From: Anaeramoeba flamelloides
Lineage: Eukaryota; Metamonada; Anaeramoebidae
Length of the DNA: 64,000 bases
NCBI GenBank assembly: GCA_027625915.1
Contig: JANTQA010000063.1
Coordinates: 744,001-808,000 of the forward strand
Direction: 5' to 3'
Of this stretch, positions 48,331 through 60,461 are shown in pieces; within the stretch, counting starts at the first letter, position 1; the number at the start of each line of letters is the position of its first letter. The notes under the pieces are model-generated. The model was given only the letters and a program-made list of their open reading frames with translations, did no database searches and was not told the origin of the DNA. Position numbers and translations under genes: made by a program.

Positions 48331-48879
48331 AAATGAAAAAAAAACAAATTCTAAAATATAAATTTTTCATATTAATCTTTCGTATCAATTGTAAAAATTT
48401 ATTTTGTAAGAATATTATTAATAGATTTTTTAGAGATGTTTGAGCCATTTACTACTCAGGATATTTACACCCCATTACAGCATACTTTCTTCAGGGGTGA
48501 ATATCTGATAGGCACTATTCCCTTTCACTATCTTTAAAATCTGAAAAATAGAACAATTTTGAAAAAATTCAAAAATCAACTAATTTCTAAATTATTTCAA
48601 AAAATAATTATTATCTTTGATGATAAAAGAACTGTTATTGACTATGAAGTAAATAGACAAAAGATTTAAAAATTGAAAAAAATAAGGTTCTAAAATTAAC
48701 TGTAAATAAAAAAAGTTTATTAATTTCAAAAAAATTTCAATAATAATTTTAAAGCTTGAAAAAAATATAAATTTCATTATTACAAAGAGCAGATGTAGAA
48801 TCAATTTTTTCTTTTTGTTTGACAAAAAATAATCTGAGAAAAAAACCAAAACATTAGATTGAAAATCATCTAAAGAAAA
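48331..48879. other. AT-rich spacer
   Basis: No gene. The minus-strand frame at 48592-48849 is Phe/Ile/Lys-rich and has no domain. Confidence 0.5.
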
Positions 48880-49450
48880 AACTTGTCAAAAACCAGTAGA
48901 ATTCAACTCAAAACCAAAAGAAATACTCTTTAATTTAATTATTTTTAATCAATTATTAAGAATACAATCATTAGTATTACAATAAATTGGTAATAGTCTT
49001 ATGATTAAAAGTTTCAAAAGACTTTTTTATTTTTAAATCCTTTTTTAGTATTTCAAAACAAATTTAAATAAATAAACCTAATAAAAAAAAAAAATACAAG
49101 ATATTATCAAATAACTGAATTTAATTATTAGAAGAGTTCGTTGTTTAAAATCTTGTTATTTGGAAAAGAATATTACCTAAATCTATTAAATTTTAAGAAA
49201 TTTGATAAATATTTGTGAATAAAATAAAAGATCAATTTTTCCAGTCTTCAATGGATTCAATATTTGATTTATTTTTCTTCTATTTTCTTAATCAGATTAA
49301 AGTTTAAAAAGGTTATTTGTTCATATCTAACTCTCAGAAATTTACTCAAAGTGAGTTATCTTCAAAAATTATATTTTTTTGAGCTAATTTTTCTGTTTAA
49401 AAATTTGATGATCCAAAAATACAAACTAAAAAGGATCTTTAACTTTTTGA
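48880..49450. repeat. Direct repeat F, left of the macroglobulin gene
   Basis: Matches 57590-58145 in the same orientation. Anchor blocks are AATTATTTTTAATCAATTAT, TCAATATTTGATTTATTTTT, TTATTTGTTCATAT and AAGTGAG, in the same order. Diverged, with no protein. Confidence 0.65.
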
Positions 49451-49918
49451 TTGAACTTTTAATTGGAATAAATAAACTATTTTTCAAAATGATTTCTCAA
49501 CTGTCTAATGTTGACAAAAGAAGTTGTGTGTTTCAGGATTTAATTATATTTTAGTGTAAATAAGAACTCGATTTCCTTTGGATTAACAGAATTAAAAAGA
49601 TGTCAGAATTCTTAAATTGAGAAAAACAGATACTCTTAAAAAATATTTCTGTAAAGGTAAAAAGACTTAAGTTGACAATTAACTCAAAACACATTAAATC
49701 AAAAATTAACTTAGTAATTTAAAATGTTTAAAAGCAAATTTAATTTGATTTTTTTTTCGACTTTTGAAAAGAACAAAATTTTTTAAATGAAACTTTTTGT
49801 TTCTGAATCATTCTTTAGACTAACGTCTAAGGATCCCTATTCTCAGTTTTGACAATAAAACTGGATCATATGAGAATTTTAAGAAGTAAAAATTATTTTT
49901 TTTCTACTTTACATCTAA
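49451..49918. promoter_or_regulatory. Upstream region of the macroglobulin gene
   Basis: AT-rich. A stop codon (TAA) directly precedes the start ATG in frame, and no splice acceptor lies next to it. No promoter motif recognised. Confidence 0.4.
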
Positions 49919-52900
49919 ATGACTTTGGTTCTTGACAAACATTTCAAACCACCAAAACATTTCTTGGCCGAACAAAGATATTCTTTACATATTACAACAG
50001 ACAAACAGTTATACAAACCAGGAGAAAAGCTCTTTCTTCGAGGGGTTTACGTAAAATCATTCGATGAAAAACCACTCCCAAACGATTCTTTGCAAACGAT
50101 AAAACAAATAGGGTATCCTTTTCTTCGTATTTGTAAATCGAACTCTGAACAAATCCACGAAGAAAGGATGGCCTTTGCTCAGAATTCAACTTTAAGCCAC
50201 TATTGGGAAATACCAAAAACAACAAAAGGAGGAGAATATTATGTCGAGATCTTTCATAAGTTTGGAACAGGTGTTCCACCTGCAAGAAGAGAAATTGAGA
50301 TCCGAGAATTCAGGGTGCCATTATTTAAAAAAAAGATCAATTTTCTAAACAAAGGGTATTCCTTTGGCGATCAAGTTTCTGCGGTTTTACAAGTTGAGAG
50401 AGGAACCGGAGAAAAACTTGCAAAAAATTCCAGTGTAAGCGTCAAAGTAGGTGTCGACGACAAAGTAATCTTTGGGCCTGATATTTTTTCTTTTACCAAG
50501 GAGGGGGAGTGCTTAATTCAATTCACGTTACCTACCAATTATAAAAAACCATCTGCAACAATGGTTTGTGTGATCAAAGAAAATGAGATTGAGGAGGTCT
50601 TTGTCAAAAAGATCCCCATTGTTGACAAGGAAATACAAATCTCGTTTTATCCTGAAGGAGGAGAAATAATTGAAAAATTTGACAATCGGATTTATTTTGA
50701 GTGCACAGATCTCATAACTGGCGAACACATTGAAATTAAAGGGGAACTTGGAATTCTTGAAAACAGAAAATTCAAGTCATTCAAAAAACCAATTTACGTT
50801 TCGACGAATGAATTAGGAAGAGGCAAGTTTGTCATTAAAAACGCAACTCGAAGGGATTATTATCTTTTAAAAATAACAACCCCAAGCAAGATCAATAAGA
50901 GGTATAAGCTCCCCCAGTGCAAACCAATTAACTCCCAACAATCAAGCAAATGCTGTCTGACAACTTTAAAAAACACCTTTAGCTTTGGGGAAGATATTGA
51001 GTTAAAATTGGGTTATTCACCCCAAAAAGAATATAAAATATGTTTGTATAAAAGAGAGCTATTAATTTCTCAAGTTATTACAAACAGAAATAAGAAAACT
51101 AAGAAACAAATCTTCACCGAACAAATCAATTTATCTACAAATGATTATTGTGGGGTTTTAAGGGCCACTGTTTATCAAATAATAAGCAAAAAAGGAACAA
51201 CAGAAGAAACAGAGATGCCTATCTGCGAAAGGCTGGTTTTTGTCTCTCCAAAAGAAAAAATACATTTGGACATTCATTGTAATAAAAAAAACTATGAACC
51301 TTCTGACAAAGTTGAAATGATCATCAGCTCAAAAAATTCAAAAGGAAAACCAATAAAGTCAAATGTGTGTTTAACTGTTACCGATGATTCTGTTTATACA
51401 ATGTTTGAAAAGGAAAAAAGACACCCAAGATTAACTGAAATGATCTATTTCGAAAATGAAGTTGAAAAATTCTATTCACCATCAAATTATTTGATCAATA
51501 ATAAGAATGACAATGAGAAGATCAGCAACGACATCGATTTGCTATTAGGAACCCAGGGATGGAGGAGATTCATTTATTCGGATCACAATAAATCTCAGAA
51601 CATCCAAGATGATATTCAAAAAAAAAAATTATTTGTAATGGATCATAATGGGAAATGGGATATAAACGTAGACATTTATCCTTTACAAATAGGAGAAACT
51701 CAGGATAAAATAATCATAAAAACTTGCCCATATGAAACTTTATATGATATCAAAGAACAAATTGAAAAGGAACATGGAATTGCAATGAAAAATCAAGTTT
51801 TAATGGGCTTTTCATTAAATAACAATCTTTTAAATTCTGACAATGAGAATAGAACAACCACAGAATTAGGAATATGCCAATGGTCAAATTTAAAATTAAC
51901 ATATATCTCAAATATCAAAACAGAAAATGATAATAGGATTGAAATAACCTATATTGATGATGAAAATACCCGGAAACAATTATTCCATTGTTCGAACCAT
52001 AATACTTTGGAAGAAATTAGGAAAAAAATTCGAGAAATATTTAATAATATTGATCCTCAATTCAATTTCAAATTTGGGAATGAATTAATTTTTAAGAATG
52101 GAAAGGAAACATGGGAGTCTATTAAAAAAAAAATTTATGGAGAATATGCAGATCTTGAAGCAAAAGAAGATTATATATTTAATTTTGAAATTGAATATCG
52201 AAAATTGAATCTCAATATTCAAGGAGAAAATAAAAGGTTTCAAATTGAAATTGAGATTAATAAAACAATACCTCAATTACTAAAGATGATTGCATCACAC
52301 TATGGAACACAATGTTACAGATTAAAGATAACACTGAAAGGTAAAAATAAACTTTCTCATCATTCATTTCAAAAAATAAGTTCATCTCAAATAATGAACA
52401 ACGATAAAATAATCGTTACGAAATTGAATATTCCAAAAGGTGCAATATTACTTTTTACCAAAATGCTGACTGGGAAAACTATTGAAATATTTTGCCTTCC
52501 ACATATAACAATCCAAGAGTTTAAACTCAAAATCCAAGACAAAGAAGGAATCCCACCAGACCAACAAAGGCTAATATTTGCTGGAAAGCAATTAGAAGAT
52601 GGAAGAAAACTTTCAGATTATAATATCCAAATGGAATCAACTCTTCATTTAGTTTTAAGATTAAGAGGCGGCGGTGGGGATGAGCTTCGCAATGTTGGGT
52701 CTTATTTCGACAACAGCGAAGAAGATCAAATTAATTTGCCCGCCAATTTTGATGAACCAATTAAAGAAATTGAATTTGAAAATATAAAAAATGATAACCA
52801 AGGCAAAAAAGAAAAGGAAATACATTTTGATCCAAATGAGTACGAAAATGAAAAGGAAAATAATAAAAACAGTATCCAAAACAAGGAGTTGTCACTTGTA

Positions 52901-55261
52901 AGAAAATATAAAGCCCGGGGACCAAAATACTTTCGAGAATATGCGCATAAAAGAAACACTGATTTCCAATATGGGGAAAGAAAAGATTTCACCCAAACAA
53001 TTTATTTCAGTTCCTATATCGAAACTGAATTTGATGAAAAATCACAAGAATATCTTGCCAAAATTAATTTTACTTTATCTGATTCAATTACACAATTTAG
53101 AATTCTTGCAGACCTTTTTACCCATGATGGCATTTTTGGCACAAATGACCAAGTATTAATCACGAGTATCAAACCATTTTATATTGAAACACAATTGCCC
53201 TTAGAATTAGGAAACCTTGATCAACCAAAGATTTATTTATCTGCGCGCAATTCAACACAGATGGATTTGGATTTGAATTATTTGATCCAAATAAAAAAAA
53301 AGGGAAGTGAAAAAATCTTAAGGGAAACAAAGTTCGATTGGGGAATCAAAAAAAAAAAGCAATCACAAAAAAGTTGGAAATGGAAAGTAAAAGCGACCAA
53401 AATTCGAAATGGGATTATTCAGGTTATAATGACAGCTCAAGATAAAAAAAATTCATTGATAAGAGATAAAATCATTTCTGAAATAAATATCAAAACAACT
53501 GGATACGCCCAAGAAATAAATATTGGAGGGCTATTGAATGGGAAAACTAATTCTGTTCATAAATTATTTATCCCAAAGAACGATTCATTCATTGAAAACG
53601 CAAATAACAAGAATAATTGGGAACTTCTTTTGAAATTATATCCCACACCAATGAGTGCCCTCTTTGAAGCATTTCGTGGATTGATCAAAAGGCCATATGG
53701 CTGCTTTGAACAAGCCTCAAGGATAATTTACCCTTTGATTATGATCCGAAAATTTTTTCAACACTATCTTAACGACAACAACACGAAAACAAATGCCTTA
53801 AATATTATGATTTCCCAATATCTTAAAGAAGGCTATCGAAGACTAATTGGCTTTGAATGCCAAAGGGGAGGATTTAGTTGGTTTGGGGGCGAACCAGGTC
53901 ATATAACATTGACTGCAATGGGCCTCAACGAATTTAATGATTTATCTCAAATTTACCCAGTTGATCAAGACATGATCCAAAGAACAACCAATTGGCTTCT
54001 TGCGAAAAAAAATGAAAATTTAACTGGATTTGTTCAAGATCGATTAATGTTAGAATACTATGGCAGCTCTCCACAATATATTTCAGATGCCTATATTTTA
54101 TGGAGTCTATCACAAACAAATGATAATTTAAAAAAAAATAATGATCTTATAAAAATATTAAATCATTTATACAACACAGCATTAAATGAATTCAAACATG
54201 ACCCATATTTTATAGCTTTGATTTCTTTAACCTTATTTAATTTCAATGAAATGGATAAATCCTTATTTTTAGCAAAAAAATTAAAAAAATTTTTGGATAA
54301 AAAAACTGGAATGATCAAGGGATCATTTACTTCGATAACCAATTCGAGAAATCTGAATTTGAATCTTGAAACTACTTCTTTAGTTGCTTTGTCTTGGTTC
54401 AATTTCAAAAATAACTTTATGAAGGATATTAATAAATGCTTAAATTGGATCATTTCCCAATGTAAAAATGGCGTTTATGGATCAACACAATCAACCATTT
54501 TATCTTTAAAAGTTTTATTAAAAGCCTATCAATCTAACGACAATCAAAAGAAAACGAATAAGAATAAAAAAGAGATAAGCAAATCATCATTAAAATATAA
54601 CATCGAATTCATTATTAATAAAAAGACTAAAGAAATGATTGAAATAGATAACCAATCGAATGAACCATTTGTATTTAAAAAAAACTTGAAAAAGATTTTG
54701 AAATTTGGTGAAAATAATCTCTTTAATTTAAAGGCTAAGCATACACCCTTCAGTCCTTATTCTTTACAAATGAGCTATTACACAACTGAACCACAATCAT
54801 TTGAAGAAAATGTTATTGATTTCAAAATTCATTTTAAAAAGAAGACAAAAACAAAAAAACTAAAAGAAAACCAAGAGGAGGAAGGCGAAGATAAAGATAA
54901 CGATATCCACCAATTCAAAGTAAATACTCTGAACCCCTTGAAAATTCATTTACAGAATTTAAAAAGTGAACAAATTGGAATGGTAATTGCAATAATCGCA
55001 ATTCCAGGAGGAATGAAACCAAATATGGAACAAATAAAAGAATTGAAGGCTCAAGAAACATTTGATTATTATGAATTATTCACACCAAGAGAAATCGCCT
55101 TCTATTGGAATAAAATGGATAAAAATCAATCAATCAATTTTTCACTTGACTTAATTGCTAAATTCACTGGATTTTATGTTAGCCCAGCTAGCAGAGCTTA
55201 TGAATATTATAATGACCAAATTAAAAATTATCCTAAAGTATTAAAAGTTAATATTATTTAA
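49919..55261 (+). CDS. Alpha-2-macroglobulin-like thioester protein with embedded ubiquitin array
   Basis: An intronless 1780-aa protein. The start is firm: TAA directly precedes the ATG, so there is no signal peptide and the protein is predicted cytosolic. The N-terminal part has macroglobulin domains of bacterial style: [10 protein letters not shown] (27-36), FYPEGGE (243-249) and GTQGWRRF (544-551). Three degenerate ubiquitin folds follow (about 597-663, 672-760, 761-837), then a near-perfect ubiquitin (843-918) ending LRLRGG. Lys63 is Met905; the Lys48 and Ile44-patch equivalents remain. After GGDE comes an acidic linker (to about 1004), and the macroglobulin resumes at FREYAHKR...DFTQTIYF (1005-1030). 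The thioester site PYGCFEQAS is intact (Cys1262, Gln1265). GGFSWFGGE (1317 on) and the C-terminal [10 protein letters not shown] match bacterial A2M. The array sits where the bait region should be. Such proteins trap proteases covalently; deubiquitinase-triggered trapping is my inference. Confidence 0.92.
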   Translation: MTLVLDKHFKPPKHFLAEQRYSLHITTDKQLYKPGEKLFLRGVYVKSFDEKPLPNDSLQTIKQIGYPFLRICKSNSEQIHEERMAFAQNSTLSHYWEIPKTTKGGEYYVEIFHKFGTGVPPARREIEIREFRVPLFKKKINFLNKGYSFGDQVSAVLQVERGTGEKLAKNSSVSVKVGVDDKVIFGPDIFSFTKEGECLIQFTLPTNYKKPSATMVCVIKENEIEEVFVKKIPIVDKEIQISFYPEGGEIIEKFDNRIYFECTDLITGEHIEIKGELGILENRKFKSFKKPIYVSTNELGRGKFVIKNATRRDYYLLKITTPSKINKRYKLPQCKPINSQQSSKCCLTTLKNTFSFGEDIELKLGYSPQKEYKICLYKRELLISQVITNRNKKTKKQIFTEQINLSTNDYCGVLRATVYQIISKKGTTEETEMPICERLVFVSPKEKIHLDIHCNKKNYEPSDKVEMIISSKNSKGKPIKSNVCLTVTDDSVYTMFEKEKRHPRLTEMIYFENEVEKFYSPSNYLINNKNDNEKISNDIDLLLGTQGWRRFIYSDHNKSQNIQDDIQKKKLFVMDHNGKWDINVDIYPLQIGETQDKIIIKTCPYETLYDIKEQIEKEHGIAMKNQVLMGFSLNNNLLNSDNENRTTTELGICQWSNLKLTYISNIKTENDNRIEITYIDDENTRKQLFHCSNHNTLEEIRKKIREIFNNIDPQFNFKFGNELIFKNGKETWESIKKKIYGEYADLEAKEDYIFNFEIEYRKLNLNIQGENKRFQIEIEINKTIPQLLKMIASHYGTQCYRLKITLKGKNKLSHHSFQKISSSQIMNNDKIIVTKLNIPKGAILLFTKMLTGKTIEIFCLPHITIQEFKLKIQDKEGIPPDQQRLIFAGKQLEDGRKLSDYNIQMESTLHLVLRLRGGGGDELRNVGSYFDNSEEDQINLPANFDEPIKEIEFENIKNDNQGKKEKEIHFDPNEYENEKENNKNSIQNKELSLVRKYKARGPKYFREYAHKRNTDFQYGERKDFTQTIYFSSYIETEFDEKSQEYLAKINFTLSDSITQFRILADLFTHDGIFGTNDQVLITSIKPFYIETQLPLELGNLDQPKIYLSARNSTQMDLDLNYLIQIKKKGSEKILRETKFDWGIKKKKQSQKSWKWKVKATKIRNGIIQVIMTAQDKKNSLIRDKIISEINIKTTGYAQEINIGGLLNGKTNSVHKLFIPKNDSFIENANNKNNWELLLKLYPTPMSALFEAFRGLIKRPYGCFEQASRIIYPLIMIRKFFQHYLNDNNTKTNALNIMISQYLKEGYRRLIGFECQRGGFSWFGGEPGHITLTAMGLNEFNDLSQIYPVDQDMIQRTTNWLLAKKNENLTGFVQDRLMLEYYGSSPQYISDAYILWSLSQTNDNLKKNNDLIKILNHLYNTALNEFKHDPYFIALISLTLFNFNEMDKSLFLAKKLKKFLDKKTGMIKGSFTSITNSRNLNLNLETTSLVALSWFNFKNNFMKDINKCLNWIISQCKNGVYGSTQSTILSLKVLLKAYQSNDNQKKTNKNKKEISKSSLKYNIEFIINKKTKEMIEIDNQSNEPFVFKKNLKKILKFGENNLFNLKAKHTPFSPYSLQMSYYTTEPQSFEENVIDFKIHFKKKTKTKKLKENQEEEGEDKDNDIHQFKVNTLNPLKIHLQNLKSEQIGMVIAIIAIPGGMKPNMEQIKELKAQETFDYYELFTPREIAFYWNKMDKNQSINFSLDLIAKFTGFYVSPASRAYEYYNDQIKNYPKVLKVNII

Positions 55262-55679
55262 TTTCGATCTCATCTCCGATTGTGATCTTAGAATTTAAAT
55301 TTCATTTTTCATTTTGATTCTTTTTTTTTTATATTTTTTATTTGAAAATTTTGATAATTATTTGATCATGATTTCTTTTTGATATTTATTTTTATTTTTA
55401 TGATGATAAATATTAAAAAAAAAAAGAAACTTAACAAAATATTTTGAATTATTAGCAAGATGTGTATTCAAAGAGCTTGCGATTTTTATTTTATTTTATT
55501 TTATTCTATTATCAATCTTTTAAATAACAAATATTCAAAAATCATAGTACAGTAAACAATAACCCATTTTATATAATTTTTTTTTTATTTTTTTGATTTT
55601 ACAATTTTTTTCATTTTTAAATAATAAAAATAAACAATACTTTTTTTAAAAATAAATTCTAAGTTGAATCTTAATATTT
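55262..55679. other. 3' flank of the macroglobulin gene
   Basis: AT-rich, with several AATAAA-like hexamers among A/T runs. No further gene. Confidence 0.5.
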
Positions 55680-57560
55680 AACCCCCAAAAAATCCAGTGA
55701 TTATTATTATTATTATTTTAGTTACTAAAAATTTATTTTTGTCAAAGGTGTCAAGCTTTATTGTCAAATATCAATTATTATTTAAAATTGACTTTTGAAG
55801 AATAAATAAAAAATAAGTAGAAGAGTATAATTTTGAGGATAGTTGATATCTGTTTGAAATAAAACTAAAAAATCAATAAATTTTATTAAAAATAGTAAAA
55901 CTAAAATTATTATGGTATATCTATTGAGAAAACAAACAATGTTCATTTTGATCTAAATTTGAAGATCCCAAAAAAAATTCAATACAAATAAATTTGATTT
56001 TTCTCTACAATAATTTTTCATGCTTTTCTAACATTAGTAAAATGGGTTTTTACAAAGTGATTATCGATCTTGTAAGAAAAAAAAAATTTGTAAATGGATT
56101 AGGTTTCAAATTAAAAATTGAAAAAAAAAAAAAGTAAAATGAGAAAAAATGATTTCAATTTTGAAATTTCCAAAAATATAATTTTTTATCTAATCTCCTT
56201 TCAAACACTTTAATAAGATGCAATTCACATGTTACAAGTTGATTCTTTGTCTGGAAAATGTATTATTATTATTATTTCTATTAAATTTATAATTTAAATA
56301 TTAAATACTTTTTACACCAACTCATATGAATATTTTTGGAAAATAGTTGAAAAAAAAATTTGTTGATAATTAAATTTTGTTTCATTAAAAAACTCACAAA
56401 TTTAAAATTCACTTTTTTACATAAATCCCAACTTTGAATGAAAGACATTGTTGAAACAAGTCAAAGGTGACCAATTATCTCAAAAATTGGATCGACCCAA
56501 TAAATTTGAAATATTTTTATTCGAATTTCATTTCTTTTTAATATAATCAACATGATTCAAATTGATCATACAATTTATTCAAAAAATTAGTAATTATATA
56601 AAGAGTTAATTCTATTTTCAATTAAAATAAAATTTCAGTGTATTTTTGAGAAAATGATAAATAAAAAAATAATTAATTTAACCCGATCGAAGCCCCAAAA
56701 CACCTATTTTATACTTGGTTTCAATCAAACACGGCATATATGATTTTCAAATATCAATTATTGTTAATAATTAACCTTTAGAGGGCTGTAATAAGGTACG
56801 AATAGAATAATACACATCAAAGAATTATTGATATTTTGTATAAAATAAAATTATTAAATCAATTATTTTCATAAAAATGGAAAAACTCAAATACACAGGG
56901 AAACACACTGAGAAAAACAATAATGTTTGTTTTGATCTTCAAGTAGAGATCAAATAAAATCCCAATTTAAATCAATATTATATCAACACAATTATTTCCA
57001 CTGTTTCAGTAACAATCGAATAACCTCATTTTTATCCAGTGACTATCAATCTTGCAATAAATCAAAATTATAAATCAAAATTTGTATCAAAAATAAAATG
57101 AAAAAAAAAAAAATGAGAAAAAAGGGGAAACAATATTTTCAATTTTCATATTCCCTAATGGTTATTTTTATTTTAATATCATTACAAACCGGTATAACAC
57201 TAGTAATTCACATATAAAAATTGATCTCCTTGGACTGCGAAATGATTAAGTTCGGCATTTTTATTTAGTATTATTATTTTTTAACAAAAATTTGATTATT
57301 TGAAAGATAAAAAATAAATTTTTTTTGAAGAAATTCAACCAATTAAGAAATCACATAATAGGATATAAGTAATATATTGTTTATTTTTTTTTCCATCTAG
57401 AAGAAAATCAATTTTTTTAATAATTAATTTTTGTTTTGAAAGAGTTATAAAAAAATACTATTTCGTGATCTTTCTATTATTTTTAGAATTTATTCAATAA
57501 ATAATTTGAATCATTTTTTTTACTTCTATTGAACTAAAAAATACTTTAAAATTTACTAAC
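55680..57560. repeat. Diverged tandem duplication G
   Basis: About 55700-56660 and 56720-57560 share ordered blocks in the same orientation: CAAATATCAATTATT, a block ending TTGATCT..AAATTTGAAGATC, ATTATCGATCTTG versus CTATCAATCTTG, and GCAATTCACATG versus AGTAATTCACATA. Heavily diverged. No ORF. Confidence 0.5.
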
Positions 57561-57589
57561 TCTTTAAGATAAGAATGTCACCATCATAC

Positions 57590-58145
57590 TTAGATTCAAA
57601 ACCTGGAAAAATCAACTCATAAACTAAGGAAATATTTTAATTTGATTATTTTTAATCAATAATTAAAAATCCAATCTTAGTTTTTTGAATGAGTTAGTAA
57701 TAACTTAAAGATTGGATTTATCAATTCGTTGTATTATTTCTCATTTTTTTACGATTTTTAAACAAATAAAGCCAATACAAATTCTTATTTCCAATAAAAA
57801 ATGATATCTATATACTCACAAAAATTATTTTAATATAAACGGTTTTTTCTCGTTACTCCAAGTTTTTAAAAAGAACTAGTACCTCAGTTATTAAATATCA
57901 AAAAATTATGAAGTATTTTTTAAATATAATAGATGATCATTTTTTTCAGAACTTCAAGGATCCAATATTTGATTTATTTTTCAGATACTATTGTAATTAA
58001 GATTAAAAGGATGACAATTTTATTTGTTCATATAAACTCACAAAAATATTAAAAGTGAGATTTTCTAAAAATAAAAATCTTTGGCAAATTTTTATATTTC
58101 TGTTTTGATCGAAAAAAAATACAAAGTAAAAAAGATTTAAAATCT
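57590..58145. repeat. Direct repeat F, right of the macroglobulin gene
   Basis: Second copy of the sequence at 48880-49450, same orientation: GATTATTTTTAATCAATAAT, CCAATATTTGATTTATTTTT, TTATTTGTTCATAT, AAAGTGAG. MITE B copy 5 follows it almost immediately. Confidence 0.65.
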
Positions 58146-58157
58146 ATATCTTTTGAA

Positions 58158-58354
58158 TACAGTCAGTTCCACTTTTAAGGCACAAACTTTCAACGAAATT
58201 TAAGGAACAAAAAAATTTCATATTAAGGCACAAAATTTGGAATTTTTTTTACAACTTATTTTACTAGAATCTGAATTTTGTGCCTTAATTTAAGATTTTT
58301 ATTGTGCCTTAAATTTCTTTGTAAGTTTGTGCATTAAAAGTGGAACTGATTGTA
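58158..58354. mobile_element. MITE family B, copy 5
   Basis: TA, CAGTCAGTTCCACTTTTAAG, ..., AAAAGTGGAACTGATTG, TA. About 197 bp, palindromic, close to the copies at 19546 and 33528. Confidence 0.83.
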
Positions 58355-60461
58355 AGAATTAATTGTTGAAAAATGAACTTCTTTTAAAAATATAAATCAT
58401 TTTTCTAAAGTTGTTAAACCAGTTAGAATTGAGTTAAAGTTTACTCTTGTGATACTCAGTATTACTATATTAAATTTGGGGAAAAAAATATATAAAATTC
58501 ATAACTTCCTCAACTCTTAAAATTAAAATTTTCACTTTTTTAAAATATTAAAATATTTTCTGATATAAATTATATAAAATAATATCAATAATTGATAATT
58601 ATCAAGCTGTTATTAATTATTTAAATATAACTATTTAAATTAATAAATATATTAAATTTTATTTTTTAAAAAAAACATATCAAATTAAATTTCAAAATTC
58701 ACACTTAAATTAAACAAAAATTGGGTAAGATATTAGTATAATTTATTATTTTATCAAAATCAGATTCAAAGATCTTATTTGTATTTTTTATTTATTGAAT
58801 GTTTTTTTTTTTTTTTTTTGAAATATATTGTATTTTCAATCTTTATTAAATGTTTTGAAAAGTTTTCAAAGATTCCCCCCTCACACCAAAAGTAAAAATT
58901 CTTCAGTAAAATAGGATCAAATATAAATTTGTTTTTTTCATAATATAACAATGAGTCAAGATTATGTCATTTATTTTCAATATTTTTCATTTTTGCTAAT
59001 GAAAGATTAAAATATTTAAGAATTGTTTCGAAGGCCAAAGCTATCTGAATAATATGCTAAATGTTTCCAGGAAGTCGAGGATAAGTGAAAAATAGTAATT
59101 TACTTTAGCATGATTGAAAAATACCGAAAAAAAGAAATTGAAAAAAAAAAAAAACATTTGAAAAGTAATATTTTGAAGTGAACCCGGATTTATTGATTTA
59201 TTGATTTATTAAATTATTTTTGAATTATTTTAACTTTATATTTTTTTATTTTTTACCTTGTGGGGTTTTTTTATATTATTTTAATGGCACCATAAAAGGA
59301 CGAACATGTAAATAGTATAAAAATGTCAGAAATAGATGATATAAATTATTTCAAAGTGGTGTTTTTTTATTTTTCTTTAAATCCACTTTAATTTAATCTT
59401 AAATGGATCTATTATACCGAAGTGATCGAAAAATTAAATTATATATACTAGAATTGAATTTTTCAGATATTAATGAAGTGTAAGTGACCATTATAATATA
59501 ATGGACTTTTTAGATCTCTAAATATAAGATAATTAACCAAATCAAAAAACTGATTATTTTTCAAGGATTTAGACGGTTCTGAACAAGTTCCTTTGTTATT
59601 ATAAATTATCTATTTGTAAAAATTTTCTTTTTTTTTTTTGGGTTTTTTAATATTTTTTATTAATGTCTCCATTTGTGTAAAATATCAATTTATTTTCCCC
59701 TTAAAAATAAATCGATCATTTTTTTTCATTTCAATGAATATAATGTTTAAATATCACTAAAAAATTACCCGTTTCAGAAGAACTGTTTAAATATTATCAA
59801 TAATTTGTCAGATTTGATTTATTTTCAGAATTGTTTTAGAAAACAATTTAAATATGAATTATTTTAAAAATAAGAATTTTTTTTATAGACAAAATTATTC
59901 AACAACTTAGTTTTGTAATTTTTAACTAATATTTTAAGTACACTTCCTTCACAGACAATAAGAACTCTTTCTTCTACAACAAAAATAATTATTTTAACAA
60001 ATAATTTCAGAATTATTTTAGATTTTGATCTTTTTATAAAAAGAGAAAAATGCATCTTTCTAACTTCAAAAGATAATTCCCCATTATGGAAAAAAACATT
60101 TAACTAAAGGACAATAATTAGAGTAATCAGATTTTTTTGCTTCATTTTTAATTACAAGATGTACTAAAATTTTTATCTATTTGATATTAAATTTCTGAGA
60201 AGATTTCAGGGAGATTAGTTCCATTAAAAAAATTAAGCAAAATATCTTTGGGAGAATTGAAACTTTATTTGTCTTCACAAAATAATGAATCAAGCGATCA
60301 CTTTTTCTCAGATTATCTTCATCAAACAATCACTCTTAAATTCTTTCTCCTATTTTTTTCAATCATTTTTTTACTCTTTATCATTATTTTTTTTATTGAA
60401 ATAAACATTCAACAATTTTGAAAAATAAGTAGGTTTTTTTTATTATTTTTTTAGTTCACAA
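58355..60461. other. Spacer upstream of the proteasome gene
   Basis: AT-rich. Only one short minus-strand frame (near 59.9 kb), with no recognisable domain. Promoter and 5' UTR of the proteasome gene are expected at the right edge. Confidence 0.5.

Noticed and set aside
48880-58145. Repeat F as long terminal repeats of a retrovirus-like element
   Set aside because: No gag, protease, reverse transcriptase or integrase sequence lies between them, and the repeats are too diverged and lack defined ends.
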